DNA of 64,000 nucleotides from Brachybacterium sp036311905 (GTDB lineage: Bacteria > Actinomycetota > Actinomycetes > Actinomycetales > Dermabacteraceae): contig NZ_JAZDCH010000004.1 of the NCBI RefSeq assembly GCF_036311905.1, forward strand, positions 195,890 to 259,889. The letters are read 5' to 3'. Positions 33,030 through 41,331 of the stretch are shown piece by piece. A model generated the notes under the pieces. It was not told the DNA's origin. It ran no database searches and saw only the letters and a program-made list of their open reading frames with translations. The position numbers and the translations under genes are program-made. Position 1 is the first letter of the stretch, and the number at the start of each line of letters is the position of its first letter.

Positions 33030-33272
33030 TCAGCCCGTCACCCAGTAGATGGCCAGCAGGACGAGCGGCACGGCGAGCAGCAGCACCACCCAGATGCCCG
33101 AGGCGCGACGGTCCTGCTCGCGCTCCTCGGCGGTGGGCTCGGGGCGCTCCGGGCGGCCGTCGCGCTCCCACTGCTCGCGCTCCTGACGGCGACGCACCAG
33201 TAGCCGTCCGATCAACACGATCATCGTCACGAGGACGCAGACGAACAGGGCGGCGAGGATGAGGGTGTCGAT
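33030..33272 (-). CDS. Small two-helix membrane protein with possible ATC start
   Basis: 80 residues if started at ATC 33272. First membrane segment DTLILAALFVCVLVTMIVLI, a basic/acidic cytoplasmic loop (RLLVRRRQEREQWERDGRPE), second segment GIWVVLLLAVPLVLLAIYWV. A perfect GGAGG lies 6 nt before the ATC, but no ATG/GTG/TTG occurs in frame there; the next upstream GTG (33410) would add ~45 unrelated residues overlapping the divergent sufS start region, and the downstream GTG would remove half of the first segment. Function unknown. Confidence 0.65.
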   Translation of the reverse strand: MDTLILAALFVCVLVTMIVLIGRLLVRRRQEREQWERDGRPERPEPTAEEREQDRRASGIWVVLLLAVPLVLLAIYWVTG

Positions 33273-33373
33273 CGGGCACCTCCGGGGGACGGCGCGGTCT
33301 GGCGGTGTGAACGCGCGGGTCGGGCGGACTGTGGACAGGGTCTCACGCCCGTCTGCGCGGGGGCCGACCTTCC

Positions 33374-33379
33374 TATACT
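33374..33379 (+). promoter_or_regulatory. -10 element upstream of sufS
   Basis: TATACT, a good -10 hexamer rare in this GC-rich DNA, 36 nt before the sufS GTG, with AGGAGG between them. No clear -35 at 17 bp. Confidence 0.5.
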
Positions 33380-33415
33380 GGCCGGACCGCCCTCGATCCC
33401 AGGAGGCCACCCCAG

Positions 33416-34693
33416 GTGAGCGCAGCGACCAGACCGTTCGACGTCGAGGCGATCCGGGAGGACTTCCCGATCCTCACCCGGATGCTGGATGAGGACACCC
33501 CGATGATCTATCTCGACTCGGGCGCGACCTCGCAGCGTCCGCGCCAGGTCATCGACGCCGAGGTCGCCTTCCTCACGCACGACAACGCCGCGGTCAAGCG
33601 AGGGGCGCATCGCATGGCCGGTGCCGCGACCGACGCCTACGAGTCCGCGCGGGAGACGGTCGCCGACTTCCTCGGTGCCCCCTCCCCGGACGAGGTGGTC
33701 TTCACCCGCGGGGCGACCGAGGCGCTGAACCTCGTCGCCCGCTCCCTCGGTGACGGCGATCAGGACGTGCCGGACCACCTGCGCGTCGGCCCGGGCGACG
33801 AGATCCTCGTGACCGAGATGGAGCACCACGCGAACCTCGTCCCCTGGCAGGAACTCGCCCGCCGCTCCGGGGCGACGCTGCGCTGGATCCCCGTGACCGA
33901 CGACTTCACCCTCGATCTCACCGACCTCGGCAGCCTGCTCACCGAGCGCACCAAGGTCCTCGCGTTCACCCACCAGTCGAACGTGCTCGGCACCGTGAAC
34001 CCCGTCGGCACTCTCGTGGAGGCGGCCCGCTCCGTGGGCGCGCTCACGGTGCTGGACGCGGCGCAGTCCGCGCCGCACATGCCGCTGGACCTCGCCGCGC
34101 TCGGCGTTGACTTCGCGGCCCTCTCCGGCCACAAGATGCTCGGTCCCACCGGCATCGGCGTGCTGTGGGGTCGCTTCGAGCACCTCGCCGCGATGCCCCC
34201 CTTCCTCACCGGCGGCTCGATGATAGAGACCGTCGAGATGGAGCGCTCGACCTATGCCGAGCCGCCCGCCCGCTTCGAGGCCGGAACCCCGCCGATCAGC
34301 CAGGCCGTCGGTCTCGCCGCGGCCTGCGACTACCTCTCGGCTCTCGGCATGGAGCAGGTCGCCGCCCATGAGCGGGCCCTCACCGCGCAGGCCCTCGGGG
34401 GGCTCGCCGGGATCGACGGGGTGCGGATCATCGGCCCCGCCGCCTCTCCGGAGCGGGCCGGCGCCGTGTCCTTCGCGCTCGCGGGCCGCCACCCGCACGA
34501 CGTCGGCCAGGTGCTGGACTCCTACGGCATCGAGGTGCGGGTGGGCCATCACTGCGCCTGGCCGCTGCACCGCCGCTACGGCCTGCACGGCACCACACGG
34601 GCGAGCTTCTCCGTCCACACCACGGCCGCGGAGGTCGACGCCTTCGTCCGCGGCGTCGCCCGCACCGTCGAGTTCTTCGAGGAGCGCGCATGA
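33416..34693 (+). CDS. sufS: SufS-type cysteine desulfurase
   Basis: 425 residues, GTG start with AGGAGG upstream. PLP enzyme mobilising sulfur from cysteine for Fe-S clusters. Visible: IYLDSGATSQRP, TRGATEALNLVA, EMEHHANLVPW, VLDAAQSAPHMPLDL, the PLP Lys240 (LSGHKMLGPTG) and the sulfur-carrying Cys380 (RVGHHCAWPLHRRYG) in the short SufS-type loop. It overlaps sufU by 4 nt. The sufBCD genes are not within reach of this window, so the pair is separated from, or at a distance from, them. Confidence 0.97.
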   Translation: MSAATRPFDVEAIREDFPILTRMLDEDTPMIYLDSGATSQRPRQVIDAEVAFLTHDNAAVKRGAHRMAGAATDAYESARETVADFLGAPSPDEVVFTRGATEALNLVARSLGDGDQDVPDHLRVGPGDEILVTEMEHHANLVPWQELARRSGATLRWIPVTDDFTLDLTDLGSLLTERTKVLAFTHQSNVLGTVNPVGTLVEAARSVGALTVLDAAQSAPHMPLDLAALGVDFAALSGHKMLGPTGIGVLWGRFEHLAAMPPFLTGGSMIETVEMERSTYAEPPARFEAGTPPISQAVGLAAACDYLSALGMEQVAAHERALTAQALGGLAGIDGVRIIGPAASPERAGAVSFALAGRHPHDVGQVLDSYGIEVRVGHHCAWPLHRRYGLHGTTRASFSVHTTAAEVDAFVRGVARTVEFFEERA

Positions 34694-35151
34694 GCACCGG
34701 ACTGAACGCCCTCTACACCGAGCTCGTGATGGAGCACGACAAGCGCCCCCTGCACGAAGGGCTGCGGGAACCCTTCGACGCCGAGGTCCACCATGTGAAT
34801 CCCACCTGCGGTGACGAGATCACCCTGCGGCTGCACGTGGAGGGCGACGGCGACGAGCGCCGGATCCTGGACGTCTCCTATGACGCGATCGGCTGCGCGA
34901 TGAGCCGCGCCTCCGCCTCGATCATGGCGGACCTGCTGATCGGCCGCACGACGGCGCAGGTGGATCCGGTGCGCGAGCACTTCGAGGCCGCGATGCGCTC
35001 GCGCGGACGCATCGAGGGCGACGAGGAACTGATCGGCGACGGGATCGCCCTGCTCGGGGCAGCGAAGTTCCCCGCCCGCGTGAAGTGCGTGCTGATGCCA
35101 TGGAAGGCCTACCAGGCGGCGCTCGTCGAGACCGGGGTGCTCGGCACATGA
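34690..35151 (+). CDS. sufU: SufU-type zinc sulfurtransferase/scaffold
   Basis: 153 residues. Partner of SufS: accepts persulfide through its zinc site. Cys ligands in NPTCGDEI, AIGCAMSRAS and RVKCVLMPW, with the Asp in CGD, match SufU. The ~18-20-residue insertion typical of SufU relative to IscU is present between the second and third Cys. Start overlaps sufS stop (ATGA) and its stop overlaps the Nif3-like ATG. Confidence 0.96.
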   Translation: MSTGLNALYTELVMEHDKRPLHEGLREPFDAEVHHVNPTCGDEITLRLHVEGDGDERRILDVSYDAIGCAMSRASASIMADLLIGRTTAQVDPVREHFEAAMRSRGRIEGDEELIGDGIALLGAAKFPARVKCVLMPWKAYQAALVETGVLGT

Positions 35152-36038
35152 GCCCCGCCACCGCACCGCCGGAGCGGTCCGAGCCGTCCGCGGAACCCGC
35201 GACCACCGTCGGCTCCCTGGTCACCGCGCTCGAGGCGACCTACCCGCTGCCCTGGGCGGAGGACTGGGACCGGGTGGGGCTCGTCCTCGGGGAGCGCGGC
35301 GCGGAGGTCACGGCCGTGCACCTCGCCGTCGACCCGACGCTCGCCGTCGCCCGCGAGGCGATCGCGGCGGGCGCCCAGCTGCTGGTCACGCACCACCCCC
35401 TGCTGCTGCGCGGGGCGAGCCACCTCCCGGCCGACGACGGCAAGGGAGCCGTGGTCACGGCCCTGCTCCGCGCCGGCACGGCGCTGTGGTGCGGGCACAC
35501 GAACGTGGATCGCTCGACGCACGGCACCGTCGGCGCCTGGGTGCGGTCCCTCGACCTGCAGCAGGTGCGGGCCCTCGTGCCGAGCGGCGCGGGGGAGGAA
35601 GCTGCGCACGGCTCCTCCGTGCTGGGGCTCGGCGTGGTCGGTGAACTCCCCGAGCACACCACGGTCGGCGATCTCGCCGCGCGGGTCGCGGCACTCGTCC
35701 CCGCCACCGCGCGCGGCATCCTGCACACCGGCGATCCGGATCGACCGGTGCGCACCGTCGCGGTGTGCCCGGGCGCGGGCGACTCCTTCACGGGAGCGGC
35801 GGCCAGTGCGGAGGCCGACGTCTACATCACCTCGGACCTGCGGCATCACCCGGTGCTGGAGCATCTCGAGTCCGCGGCCGACGCCGAGCGGGTCCCCGCT
35901 CTGATCGACGTGCCGCACGGGGCGAGCGAGGCGCTGTGGCTGCCGCTCGCGGAGCAGCTGCTCGGGGAGATCGCGCCCGGCCTCAAGGTCACCGTGAGCG
36001 CGCTGCCGGTGGACCCCTGGGCGGCGCGGATCGGCTGA
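35148..36038 (+). CDS. Nif3-like dinuclear metal-centre protein
   Basis: 296 residues. Nif3/YbgI family: WAEDWDRVGLVLGE, AVDPTLAVAREAIAAGAQLL, THHPLLLRGASHLP (metal His pair), HTNVDRSTHGTVGAWVRSLD and near the end ALIDVPHGASEALWLP with metal His/Glu. The long CutA-like insert found in some members is absent. Also annotated as GTP cyclohydrolase I type 2 homologue, but the enzymatic role is unsettled. Overlaps sufU by 4 nt, suggesting a link to metal or Fe-S metabolism. Confidence 0.92.
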   Translation: MSPATAPPERSEPSAEPATTVGSLVTALEATYPLPWAEDWDRVGLVLGERGAEVTAVHLAVDPTLAVAREAIAAGAQLLVTHHPLLLRGASHLPADDGKGAVVTALLRAGTALWCGHTNVDRSTHGTVGAWVRSLDLQQVRALVPSGAGEEAAHGSSVLGLGVVGELPEHTTVGDLAARVAALVPATARGILHTGDPDRPVRTVAVCPGAGDSFTGAAASAEADVYITSDLRHHPVLEHLESAADAERVPALIDVPHGASEALWLPLAEQLLGEIAPGLKVTVSALPVDPWAARIG

Positions 36039-36156
36039 GGTCGAGCCGACCACCGCGGTGGCCGTCGCCTCCGCGAGCGAGCGTCCGCCTCTGCCGCGAG
36101 CGAGCGCCCGCTTCTGCGGCGAGCGAGCGAGTGCCGGCCGGGGTGCGCGGTCCGGG

Positions 36157-36954
36157 TCAGGCCACCCGGTCGACGATCACGAGCCGGTGCCCGTCGAGCT
36201 CGACGGTGAGGGGCGACCCGGCGACCCCGGGCACGGCGGCGAGTCGCTCCTGCAGCAGGCTCACCAGCTCGCGCGGGTCCTCCGGCGCCCGGTCCGCCGA
36301 GAGCAGCTCGCGCGTGACGATCCCGCGATAGCGCTTTGCATCGTGCGAGATCACCTTCCGCACCCCCGCGCGCTCCTGCACGGGGGCGACCTCGAGCACC
36401 GGAACCTCCGGGGTGCTCTTCAGGCGCATCATCGACCGGTACGAGCCGGAGCGGCCGTCGATCACGAGCGGCGCGGGCGAGGTCGCCTGTTCGGCGAGCA
36501 GGGCCGCGCCGACGCCCCGCAGCCGGGGCGCCCACCAGGAGGCGGCGGTGCCGAGTCGGGACACGCTCGATCCGGCGGAGAGGCGATACGCCGGGATGCG
36601 ATCGGTCGCGGCGTCGACGACCCCCAGCAGCGCGCTCTGCACCAGCACACGGCGGTCGGTCGGCACTGCCGTGTCCGGAGGGAGCTGGTCGTAGAGCACG
36701 CCCGAGTAGACGGCCAGGGGAGACGCCGCGGGCTCGTGCTCGAGGCTGGCCATCCGATCGACCAGCTCGGGAGCGGACGCGGGCACGCCGAGGCGGGTGG
36801 CGGCGTCCCTCCCGGCGGCGGTGCGGATCGCGGCCCGGACCATGGTGCGCCGCGCGTCCTCGAGCTCGGGGAGCGCGAGCCGCGCCAGGTCGAGCGGGGC
36901 GGCGTCGGCGGCGGGCCGGGACTTGGTCTCCGAGGGCGGCAGCAGGATCAGCAC
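36157..36954 (-). CDS. yaaA: YaaA family (UPF0246) peroxide stress protein
   Basis: 265 residues from GTG 36954 (AGGATGG upstream); the upstream frame is antisense to RNase P RNA and rejected. Family features: VLILLPPSETK, the YSGVLYDQL strand, and near the end VISHDAKRYRGIVTRELLSA. Known: E. coli YaaA limits free iron during peroxide stress, and structures show a DNA-binding-like fold. Faces away from sufSU/nif3. Length is typical. Confidence 0.93.
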   Translation of the reverse strand: MLILLPPSETKSRPAADAAPLDLARLALPELEDARRTMVRAAIRTAAGRDAATRLGVPASAPELVDRMASLEHEPAASPLAVYSGVLYDQLPPDTAVPTDRRVLVQSALLGVVDAATDRIPAYRLSAGSSVSRLGTAASWWAPRLRGVGAALLAEQATSPAPLVIDGRSGSYRSMMRLKSTPEVPVLEVAPVQERAGVRKVISHDAKRYRGIVTRELLSADRAPEDPRELVSLLQERLAAVPGVAGSPLTVELDGHRLVIVDRVA

Positions 36955-37076
36955 CGCACCATCCTGGCCGACCCCGGGGTGCACCAGGCCGCACGGCGCG
37001 GGAGAGATCGCGCACGTCACGGCGGCGGGCACGAACCGGGACGCCGGTCGCGCGCGGTCGCCGCGTAGACTGCTCG

Positions 37077-37443
37077 GCGGACCAGTCGGCCGGGCAGTCG
37101 CGTCCTCGGGGGAGACCTCGGGGCCGAGGAAAGTCCGGGCTCCGTCTGGCACGGTGGTGGGTAACGCCCACCCGGAGCGATCCGCGGGACAGTGCCACAG
37201 AGAGCAGACCGCCTCCGCGCCTTCGGGCACGGGGGTAAGGGTGAAAGGGTGGTGTAAGAGACCACCGCGGCCTCGGTGACGAGGACGGCACGGCAAACCC
37301 CACCGGGAGCAAGGTCGGACAGGGCGCGTTCGAGGGTGCCAGCCCGAGCGTCCGGGTGGACCGCTGGAGGTCGTCGGCAACGGCGATCCGAGATGGATGA
37401 CTGCCGCTCACAGAACCCGGCTTACAGGCCGGCTGGTCCGCTC
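37077..37443 (+). ncRNA. rnpB: RNase P RNA, bacterial type A
   Basis: Conserved core visible: GAGGAAAGTCCGGGCTCC near the 5' end (37126-37143), GGGTAACGCCC, GGGTAAGGGTGAAAGGGTGG, CGGCAAACCCCACC, and the 3' ACAGAACCCGGCTTACAGGC. The termini pair (GCGGACCAGTCGGCC with GGCCGGCTGGTCCGC). TAGACT at 37066-37071 is a likely -10. Exact ends are estimated from the terminal helix. Confidence 0.97.
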
Positions 37444-37444
37444 A

Positions 37445-37482
37445 CCCGAGCCGGTCGCCCGCCACGGGGCGACCGACTCGGG
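37445..37482. terminator. Bidirectional hairpin between rnpB and ppgK
   Basis: CCCGAG-CCGGTCGCCC against GGGCGACCG-ACTCGGG; a long interrupted stem placed after both convergent genes. No T-tract on either side. Confidence 0.7.
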
Positions 37483-37488
37483 CACGGG

Positions 37489-38304
37489 TCACTTCCCGTG
37501 CTTCTTCCCGTGCTTCGTGTCCTTCTTCTGCAGCGCCTTCTCCTCGCGCCGGGCGAGCACGGCCGCGCCGACGATGCCGGCCTCGTTGCGCAGCTCGGCC
37601 GGGACGATCTCGGTGCGCAGGTCCAGCAGCGGCAAGAACTTCTCGTGCTTCTTGGAGACGCCGCCGCCGACGATGATGCGGGTGGGGCTGAACAGGAACT
37701 CGACGTGCGCGAAGTACTCCTGGAGGCGTCCCGCCCAGGTCTCCCAGTCGAGGTCCTCGATCTCCCGGACGGAGGAGGCCATGTACTTCTCCGCGTCCGG
37801 GTAGGCGCGGGCCGCCTCGCCGGCCAGGTGGAGATGCCCGAGCTCGGCGTTCGGCACGAGCCGGCCGTCGACGAACATGGCGCTGCCCACGCCGGTGCCG
37901 AGGGTCACCACCAGCACGACGCCCTTCGTGCCGCGCCCCGCGCCGAACTCCATCTCGGCGATGCCGGCGGCATCGGCGTCGTTGACCACGAAGACGTCGT
38001 GCCCGGTGCGCTCGGTCAGCAGCGAGTCGACGTCGGTGCCGATCCAGGACTTGTCGACGTTCGCGGCGGTGAGCGCCACGCCCTGCTGGATCACGGCCGG
38101 GAAGGTGACGCCGACCGGCATGTCGTCCGCGATCTCGAAGCCGGCGAGCAGCTCCGCGACGGTGTCGGCGACGGCCTCGGGGGTGGAGGGCTGCGGGGTC
38201 TCGAGCCGGAGGCGGTCCTCGGCCAGCTTCCCCTTCTTCAGATCGACCGGCGCGCCCTTGATGCCGCTGCCGCCGATGTCGATCCCGAAGGCCTTCTTGC
38301 TCAT
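37489..38304 (-). CDS. ppgK: Polyphosphate glucokinase
   Basis: 271 residues from ATG 38304 (GGGAGA upstream). ROK-family kinase phosphorylating glucose with polyphosphate and/or ATP. Motifs: FGIDIGGSGIKGAPVDL (phosphate 1), VGVTFPAVIQQGVA, VVNDADAAGIAEMEFG (catalytic Asp), VVTLGTGVGSAMFVDGRLVP, NAELGHLHLAGEAA and IIVGGGVSKKHEKFLP. The GHL motif instead of the HKWAEDCG type fits PpgK. The tail ends in a Lys-rich stretch (KKDTKHGKKHGK), which could help polyphosphate binding; an inference. Confidence 0.95.
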   Translation of the reverse strand: MSKKAFGIDIGGSGIKGAPVDLKKGKLAEDRLRLETPQPSTPEAVADTVAELLAGFEIADDMPVGVTFPAVIQQGVALTAANVDKSWIGTDVDSLLTERTGHDVFVVNDADAAGIAEMEFGAGRGTKGVVLVVTLGTGVGSAMFVDGRLVPNAELGHLHLAGEAARAYPDAEKYMASSVREIEDLDWETWAGRLQEYFAHVEFLFSPTRIIVGGGVSKKHEKFLPLLDLRTEIVPAELRNEAGIVGAAVLARREEKALQKKDTKHGKKHGK

Positions 38305-38442
38305 CGCTTCTCCCTGCTCCATGGGGCGGGGCGTTCCCGCCGGCCGGGCCGCCGACGTCGGCGTCCTCACGGCGGCCTAGGATACCCGCGGACCGTGCGT
38401 CCGGAGCAGGCGCGCCGCCGTTCAGACGACCGGCCGGGCCGA

Positions 38443-39330
38443 TCAGACCACCGTCAGCAGCTCCGGGCCCTCGTCGGTGATCAGCATGGTGTGCTCGAAC
38501 TGGGCGGTGAAGGAGCGGTCCTTGGTGACCACGGTCCAGCCGTCGTCCCACTGCTCCCAGGCCTGCGAGCCGAGGGTCACCATCGGCTCGATGGTGAAGG
38601 TCATGCCCTCCTCGATGACGTCGTCGAACATGGGCGCGGCGTCGTAGTGGGGGATGACCAGGCCGTTGTGGAAGCCCTCGGCGACACCGTGCCCGGTGTA
38701 GTCGCGCACCGACTCCATGCCGTGGCGGGCGACGAACTTCTCGATCACGCGCCCGATCACGTTCACCTCGCGGCCGGGCCGGGCGACCTTGATGCCGCGC
38801 TCCATCGCCTCGCGCGAGCGGTCGATCAGCTCCTGCGCGCGCGGGTGGATGTCGCCGACGGCGAAGGTGGCGTTGGTGTCGCCGTGGACGCCGTGGAGAA
38901 AGGCGGTGACGTCGACGTTGAGGATGTCGCCGTCCTGCATCACCGTCGAGTCGGGGATGCCGTGGCAGATCACCTCGTTCAGGCTCGTGCAGCACGACTT
39001 CTCGAAGTGCAGGTAGCCGAGGGTCGAGGGATAGGCACCGTTCTCGATCAGCACGTCGTGGACGACCTGGTCGATGTGATCGGTGGTGACGCCCGGGCGC
39101 GCGGCCTCCCCGGCGGCCTGCAGCGCGAGGGCCGCGATGCGGCTCGCCTCGCGGACCCGCTCGATCACGTCCGCGCTCTGCACATAGGGGCCCGAATCGG
39201 AGACGGCCTCGTCCTTGTCCACATACTCGGGGCGCTCGATGCGCGCGGGGACGGGTCGCCGGGGGCTCAGCTCGCCCGGCACCAGCTCCGCGCGTCCTGC
39301 GGGACGGGTCCACACCTGCTCTACAGTCAT
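38443..39330 (-). CDS. map: Methionine aminopeptidase, type I
   Basis: 295 residues from ATG 39330 (a GTG two codons earlier is also possible). Removes initiator Met. Metal ligands: DILNVDVTAFLHGVHGDTNA (two Asp), YTGHGVAEGFHN (His), FTIEPM (Glu) and FEHTMLITDEGPELLT (Glu). The N-terminal extension of ~55 residues with PARIERPEYV is the linker type of actinobacterial MetAP1c, which carries an SH3-interaction motif. Divergent from a small SPOR-like gene. Confidence 0.95.
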   Translation of the reverse strand: MTVEQVWTRPAGRAELVPGELSPRRPVPARIERPEYVDKDEAVSDSGPYVQSADVIERVREASRIAALALQAAGEAARPGVTTDHIDQVVHDVLIENGAYPSTLGYLHFEKSCCTSLNEVICHGIPDSTVMQDGDILNVDVTAFLHGVHGDTNATFAVGDIHPRAQELIDRSREAMERGIKVARPGREVNVIGRVIEKFVARHGMESVRDYTGHGVAEGFHNGLVIPHYDAAPMFDDVIEEGMTFTIEPMVTLGSQAWEQWDDGWTVVTKDRSFTAQFEHTMLITDEGPELLTVV

Positions 39331-39368
39331 GGCCACCAGTCTCTCACCCGGCCGCGAAGGAGCCCGCC

Positions 39369-39566
39369 ATGAACACGACCCCCGAGTTCTTCTACAACCT
39401 CGCCACCGGGGCGGTGGAGGAGGGCCGCCAGTCGAGCGGCCAGGACCTCATGGGCCCCTACTCCACCCGCGCCGAGGCCGAGCGGGCGCTGCAGACGGCG
39501 GCCGCACGCAACGACGCCTGGGACGAGGACGACGCCGCCTGGGAGGGCGAGGACGCCGAGTCCTGA
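39369..39566 (+). CDS. Small acidic protein, SPOR-domain-like annotation family
   Basis: 65 residues. FFYNLATGAVEEGRQSSGQD, LMGPYSTRAEAERALQTAAA and an acidic tail (DAWDEDDAAWEGEDAES). Short actinobacterial proteins of this type (F(W/Y)YN..TG.VE.G......GPY.TR.EA..AL) are common and usually unnamed; the GPYSTRAEAERAL segment resembles the last strand/helix of SPOR domains. Function unknown, probably cytoplasmic. It shares a 38-nt divergent gap with map. Confidence 0.8.
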   Translation: MNTTPEFFYNLATGAVEEGRQSSGQDLMGPYSTRAEAERALQTAAARNDAWDEDDAAWEGEDAES

Positions 39567-39594
39567 ACCGCGCGTCGGCCTGTTCGGCCGGGGG

Positions 39595-40413
39595 TCACTC
39601 GAAGGAGTGCTCGGCCGTCGGGTAGGCGCGGGTCTCGACCTCGCCGCGATAGGCCTCCGCCGCGCGACGCAGGTCGGAGCGCAGATCCGCGAAGGTCTTC
39701 ACGAAGCGGCCGTGGAAGCCGGACAGCCCGGCCATGTCCTGCCAGACGAGCACCTGTCCGTCGCAGGCCGGGCCCGCGCCGATGCCGATGGTCGGCACGT
39801 GCAGCACCTCGGTGATGCGCTCGGCGACGTGGGCCGGGATCAGCTCCAGCACGACCGCCGAGATGCCCGCCTCCTGGAGCGCCAGCGCCTCCTCGGCCAG
39901 GTGGTCCGCAGCGTGCGTGTCGCGTCCCTGCACGCGGTGCCCGGACAGCGAGTTGACCGACTGCGGGGTGAAGCCGAGGTGGCCCATCACCGGGATCCCC
40001 GCGGCGACCAGGGCGCGCACCTGCGGGGCGATCGCGGAGCCGCCCTCGAGCTTGACCATCTCGGCGCCCGCGCGGACCAGGTCCACGCCGTGCCGCACCG
40101 CCTCCTCGACGGAGACCTGATAGCTGCCGAAGGCGAGATCCGCGACGATCAGCGGACGGCTCACGCTGCGCGCCACCGCGCCGGTGAAGGTCAGCATGTC
40201 CTGATGGGTGGTGGCGGTGGTCGACTCGTGCCCGAGCACGGTGGTGCCGACGGAATCGCCGACCAGCAGCACCTCGATGCCCGCCTCCTCGAAGACACGC
40301 GCCGAGAACTGGTCGTAGGCGGTGAGCATCGCGAAGGGACGGCCGCGCTCCTTGGCGTCCTGCAGATGGCGGAGTCGGATCTTCGCGGGGCCGGTGCCGG
40401 AGGGGGTGCTCAC
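39595..40413 (-). CDS. panB: 3-methyl-2-oxobutanoate hydroxymethyltransferase
   Basis: 272 residues. First step of pantothenate (CoA/ACP cofactor) synthesis: adds hydroxymethyl from methylene-THF to ketoisovalerate. Motifs: FAMLTAYDQFSARVFEEAG, LLVGDSVGTTVLGHESTTAT (metal Asp), ADLAFGSYQVSVEEAVR, MVKLEGGSA, MGHLGFTPQSVNSLSGHRVQ, LELIPAHVAERIT (catalytic Glu) and IGIGAGPACDGQVLVWQDM. No panC or panD in the window. Preceded on its 5' side by an 8-G run in the leader. Confidence 0.97.
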   Translation of the reverse strand: MSTPSGTGPAKIRLRHLQDAKERGRPFAMLTAYDQFSARVFEEAGIEVLLVGDSVGTTVLGHESTTATTHQDMLTFTGAVARSVSRPLIVADLAFGSYQVSVEEAVRHGVDLVRAGAEMVKLEGGSAIAPQVRALVAAGIPVMGHLGFTPQSVNSLSGHRVQGRDTHAADHLAEEALALQEAGISAVVLELIPAHVAERITEVLHVPTIGIGAGPACDGQVLVWQDMAGLSGFHGRFVKTFADLRSDLRRAAEAYRGEVETRAYPTAEHSFE

Positions 40414-40632
40414 GTGTGCTCCTGGGCGGATGGGGGGGGGATCCGAGGGCCGGGCGGGCCGCCTCGGGGACGGGCCGGTCCAGCCTAGCGGCAGCCGGCC
40501 CCCGGGCGGGCGGCTCCCGACGCCCCGCTCCTCGATGCATCGATGAACCGAGATGGCCGGGAGCGTCGTTCCTGTGGGAAGCTGTGACCTCCGTCGGCCA
40601 GGGGGGTCGACCGATCAGGGAGGACTTTCACC

Positions 40633-41205
40633 ATGCGTTCCATCATGCGCACCACCACCCGTCGTGCTGCCGTCGCCGTCGGCGCCCTCGCGCTCGCCGC
40701 CGGTGCGGCCGGCTGTGGCGCCCTCACGGGCGGTGACGAGCCGGAGACCGAGACCACCGCCGAGGAGGAGGCCGGCACCGAGGAGGACGCCGCGACCGAG
40801 GAGGACGCCGCCACCGAGGACGACGCCACCGAGGACGACGCCACCGAGGAGGACGCCGCCGCGGAGTCCGGCCCGCTCTCCGACGAGGACCTCACCGCCG
40901 CCGCCGACCGCTTCTACGAGTTCCTCGAGAAGGCGGCCGCCTCGGACTTCGTGGGCGCCTGCGGTCTGATGCTCGACCCGACCACCGACGAGCCCGTCTC
41001 CGGCGCAACCGCCGAGGGCTGCGCGGAGGGCCTCGAGACCGGCCTGGGCGAGAACGTCTCCGCTCTCGGCTCGATCGACCGCTCGAGCGTCGAGACCACG
41101 GACAACGGCGACGGCACCGCCGCGGTGCAGTTCATGGGCTCAGACTTCGGCTACAACATGGTCAAGGCCTCCGACGGCCAGTGGTACATCGACTCCGGCG
41201 TCTGA
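40633..41205 (+). CDS. Predicted lipoprotein with acidic repeat linker
   Basis: 190 residues. Signal peptide with a lipobox: hydrophobic AAVAVGALALAAGAAGC, lipidated Cys at residue 28. Then a ~45-residue Glu/Asp/Ala/Thr linker of EEDAAT/EDDAT repeats, then a globular domain (SDEDLTAAADRFYEFLEKAA, FVGACGLMLDP, EGCAEGLETG, DGTAAVQFMGSDFGYNMVKA, QWYIDSGV), with two Cys that could pair; the layout is like NTF2-like extracytoplasmic domains. Anchored outside the membrane. Function unknown. Confidence 0.9.
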   Translation: MRSIMRTTTRRAAVAVGALALAAGAAGCGALTGGDEPETETTAEEEAGTEEDAATEEDAATEDDATEDDATEEDAAAESGPLSDEDLTAAADRFYEFLEKAAASDFVGACGLMLDPTTDEPVSGATAEGCAEGLETGLGENVSALGSIDRSSVETTDNGDGTAAVQFMGSDFGYNMVKASDGQWYIDSGV

Positions 41206-41233
41206 TCCCGCCCGAGCACGATCCGGATCGCCT

Positions 41234-41273
41234 CGAGCGCCCCGTCCCTCCCTGCGGAGGTGCGGGGCGCTCG
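41234..41273 (+). terminator. Hairpin after the lipoprotein gene
   Basis: CGAGCGCCCC (41234-41243) with GGGGCGCTCG (41264-41273), perfect 10 bp; loop can fold further. No T-tract. Confidence 0.65.
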
Positions 41274-41331
41274 GGCGTCCACGGGCTCCGTCGGCCCCGG
41301 ATCCGGCCCCGCCGCCTGGCAGACTGTGCGC

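Noticed and set aside
40755..40868. Tandem-repeat expansion or repeat element in DNA
   Set aside because: The acidic EEDAAT/EDDAT repeats are a flexible linker behind a lipobox, common in actinobacterial lipoproteins.
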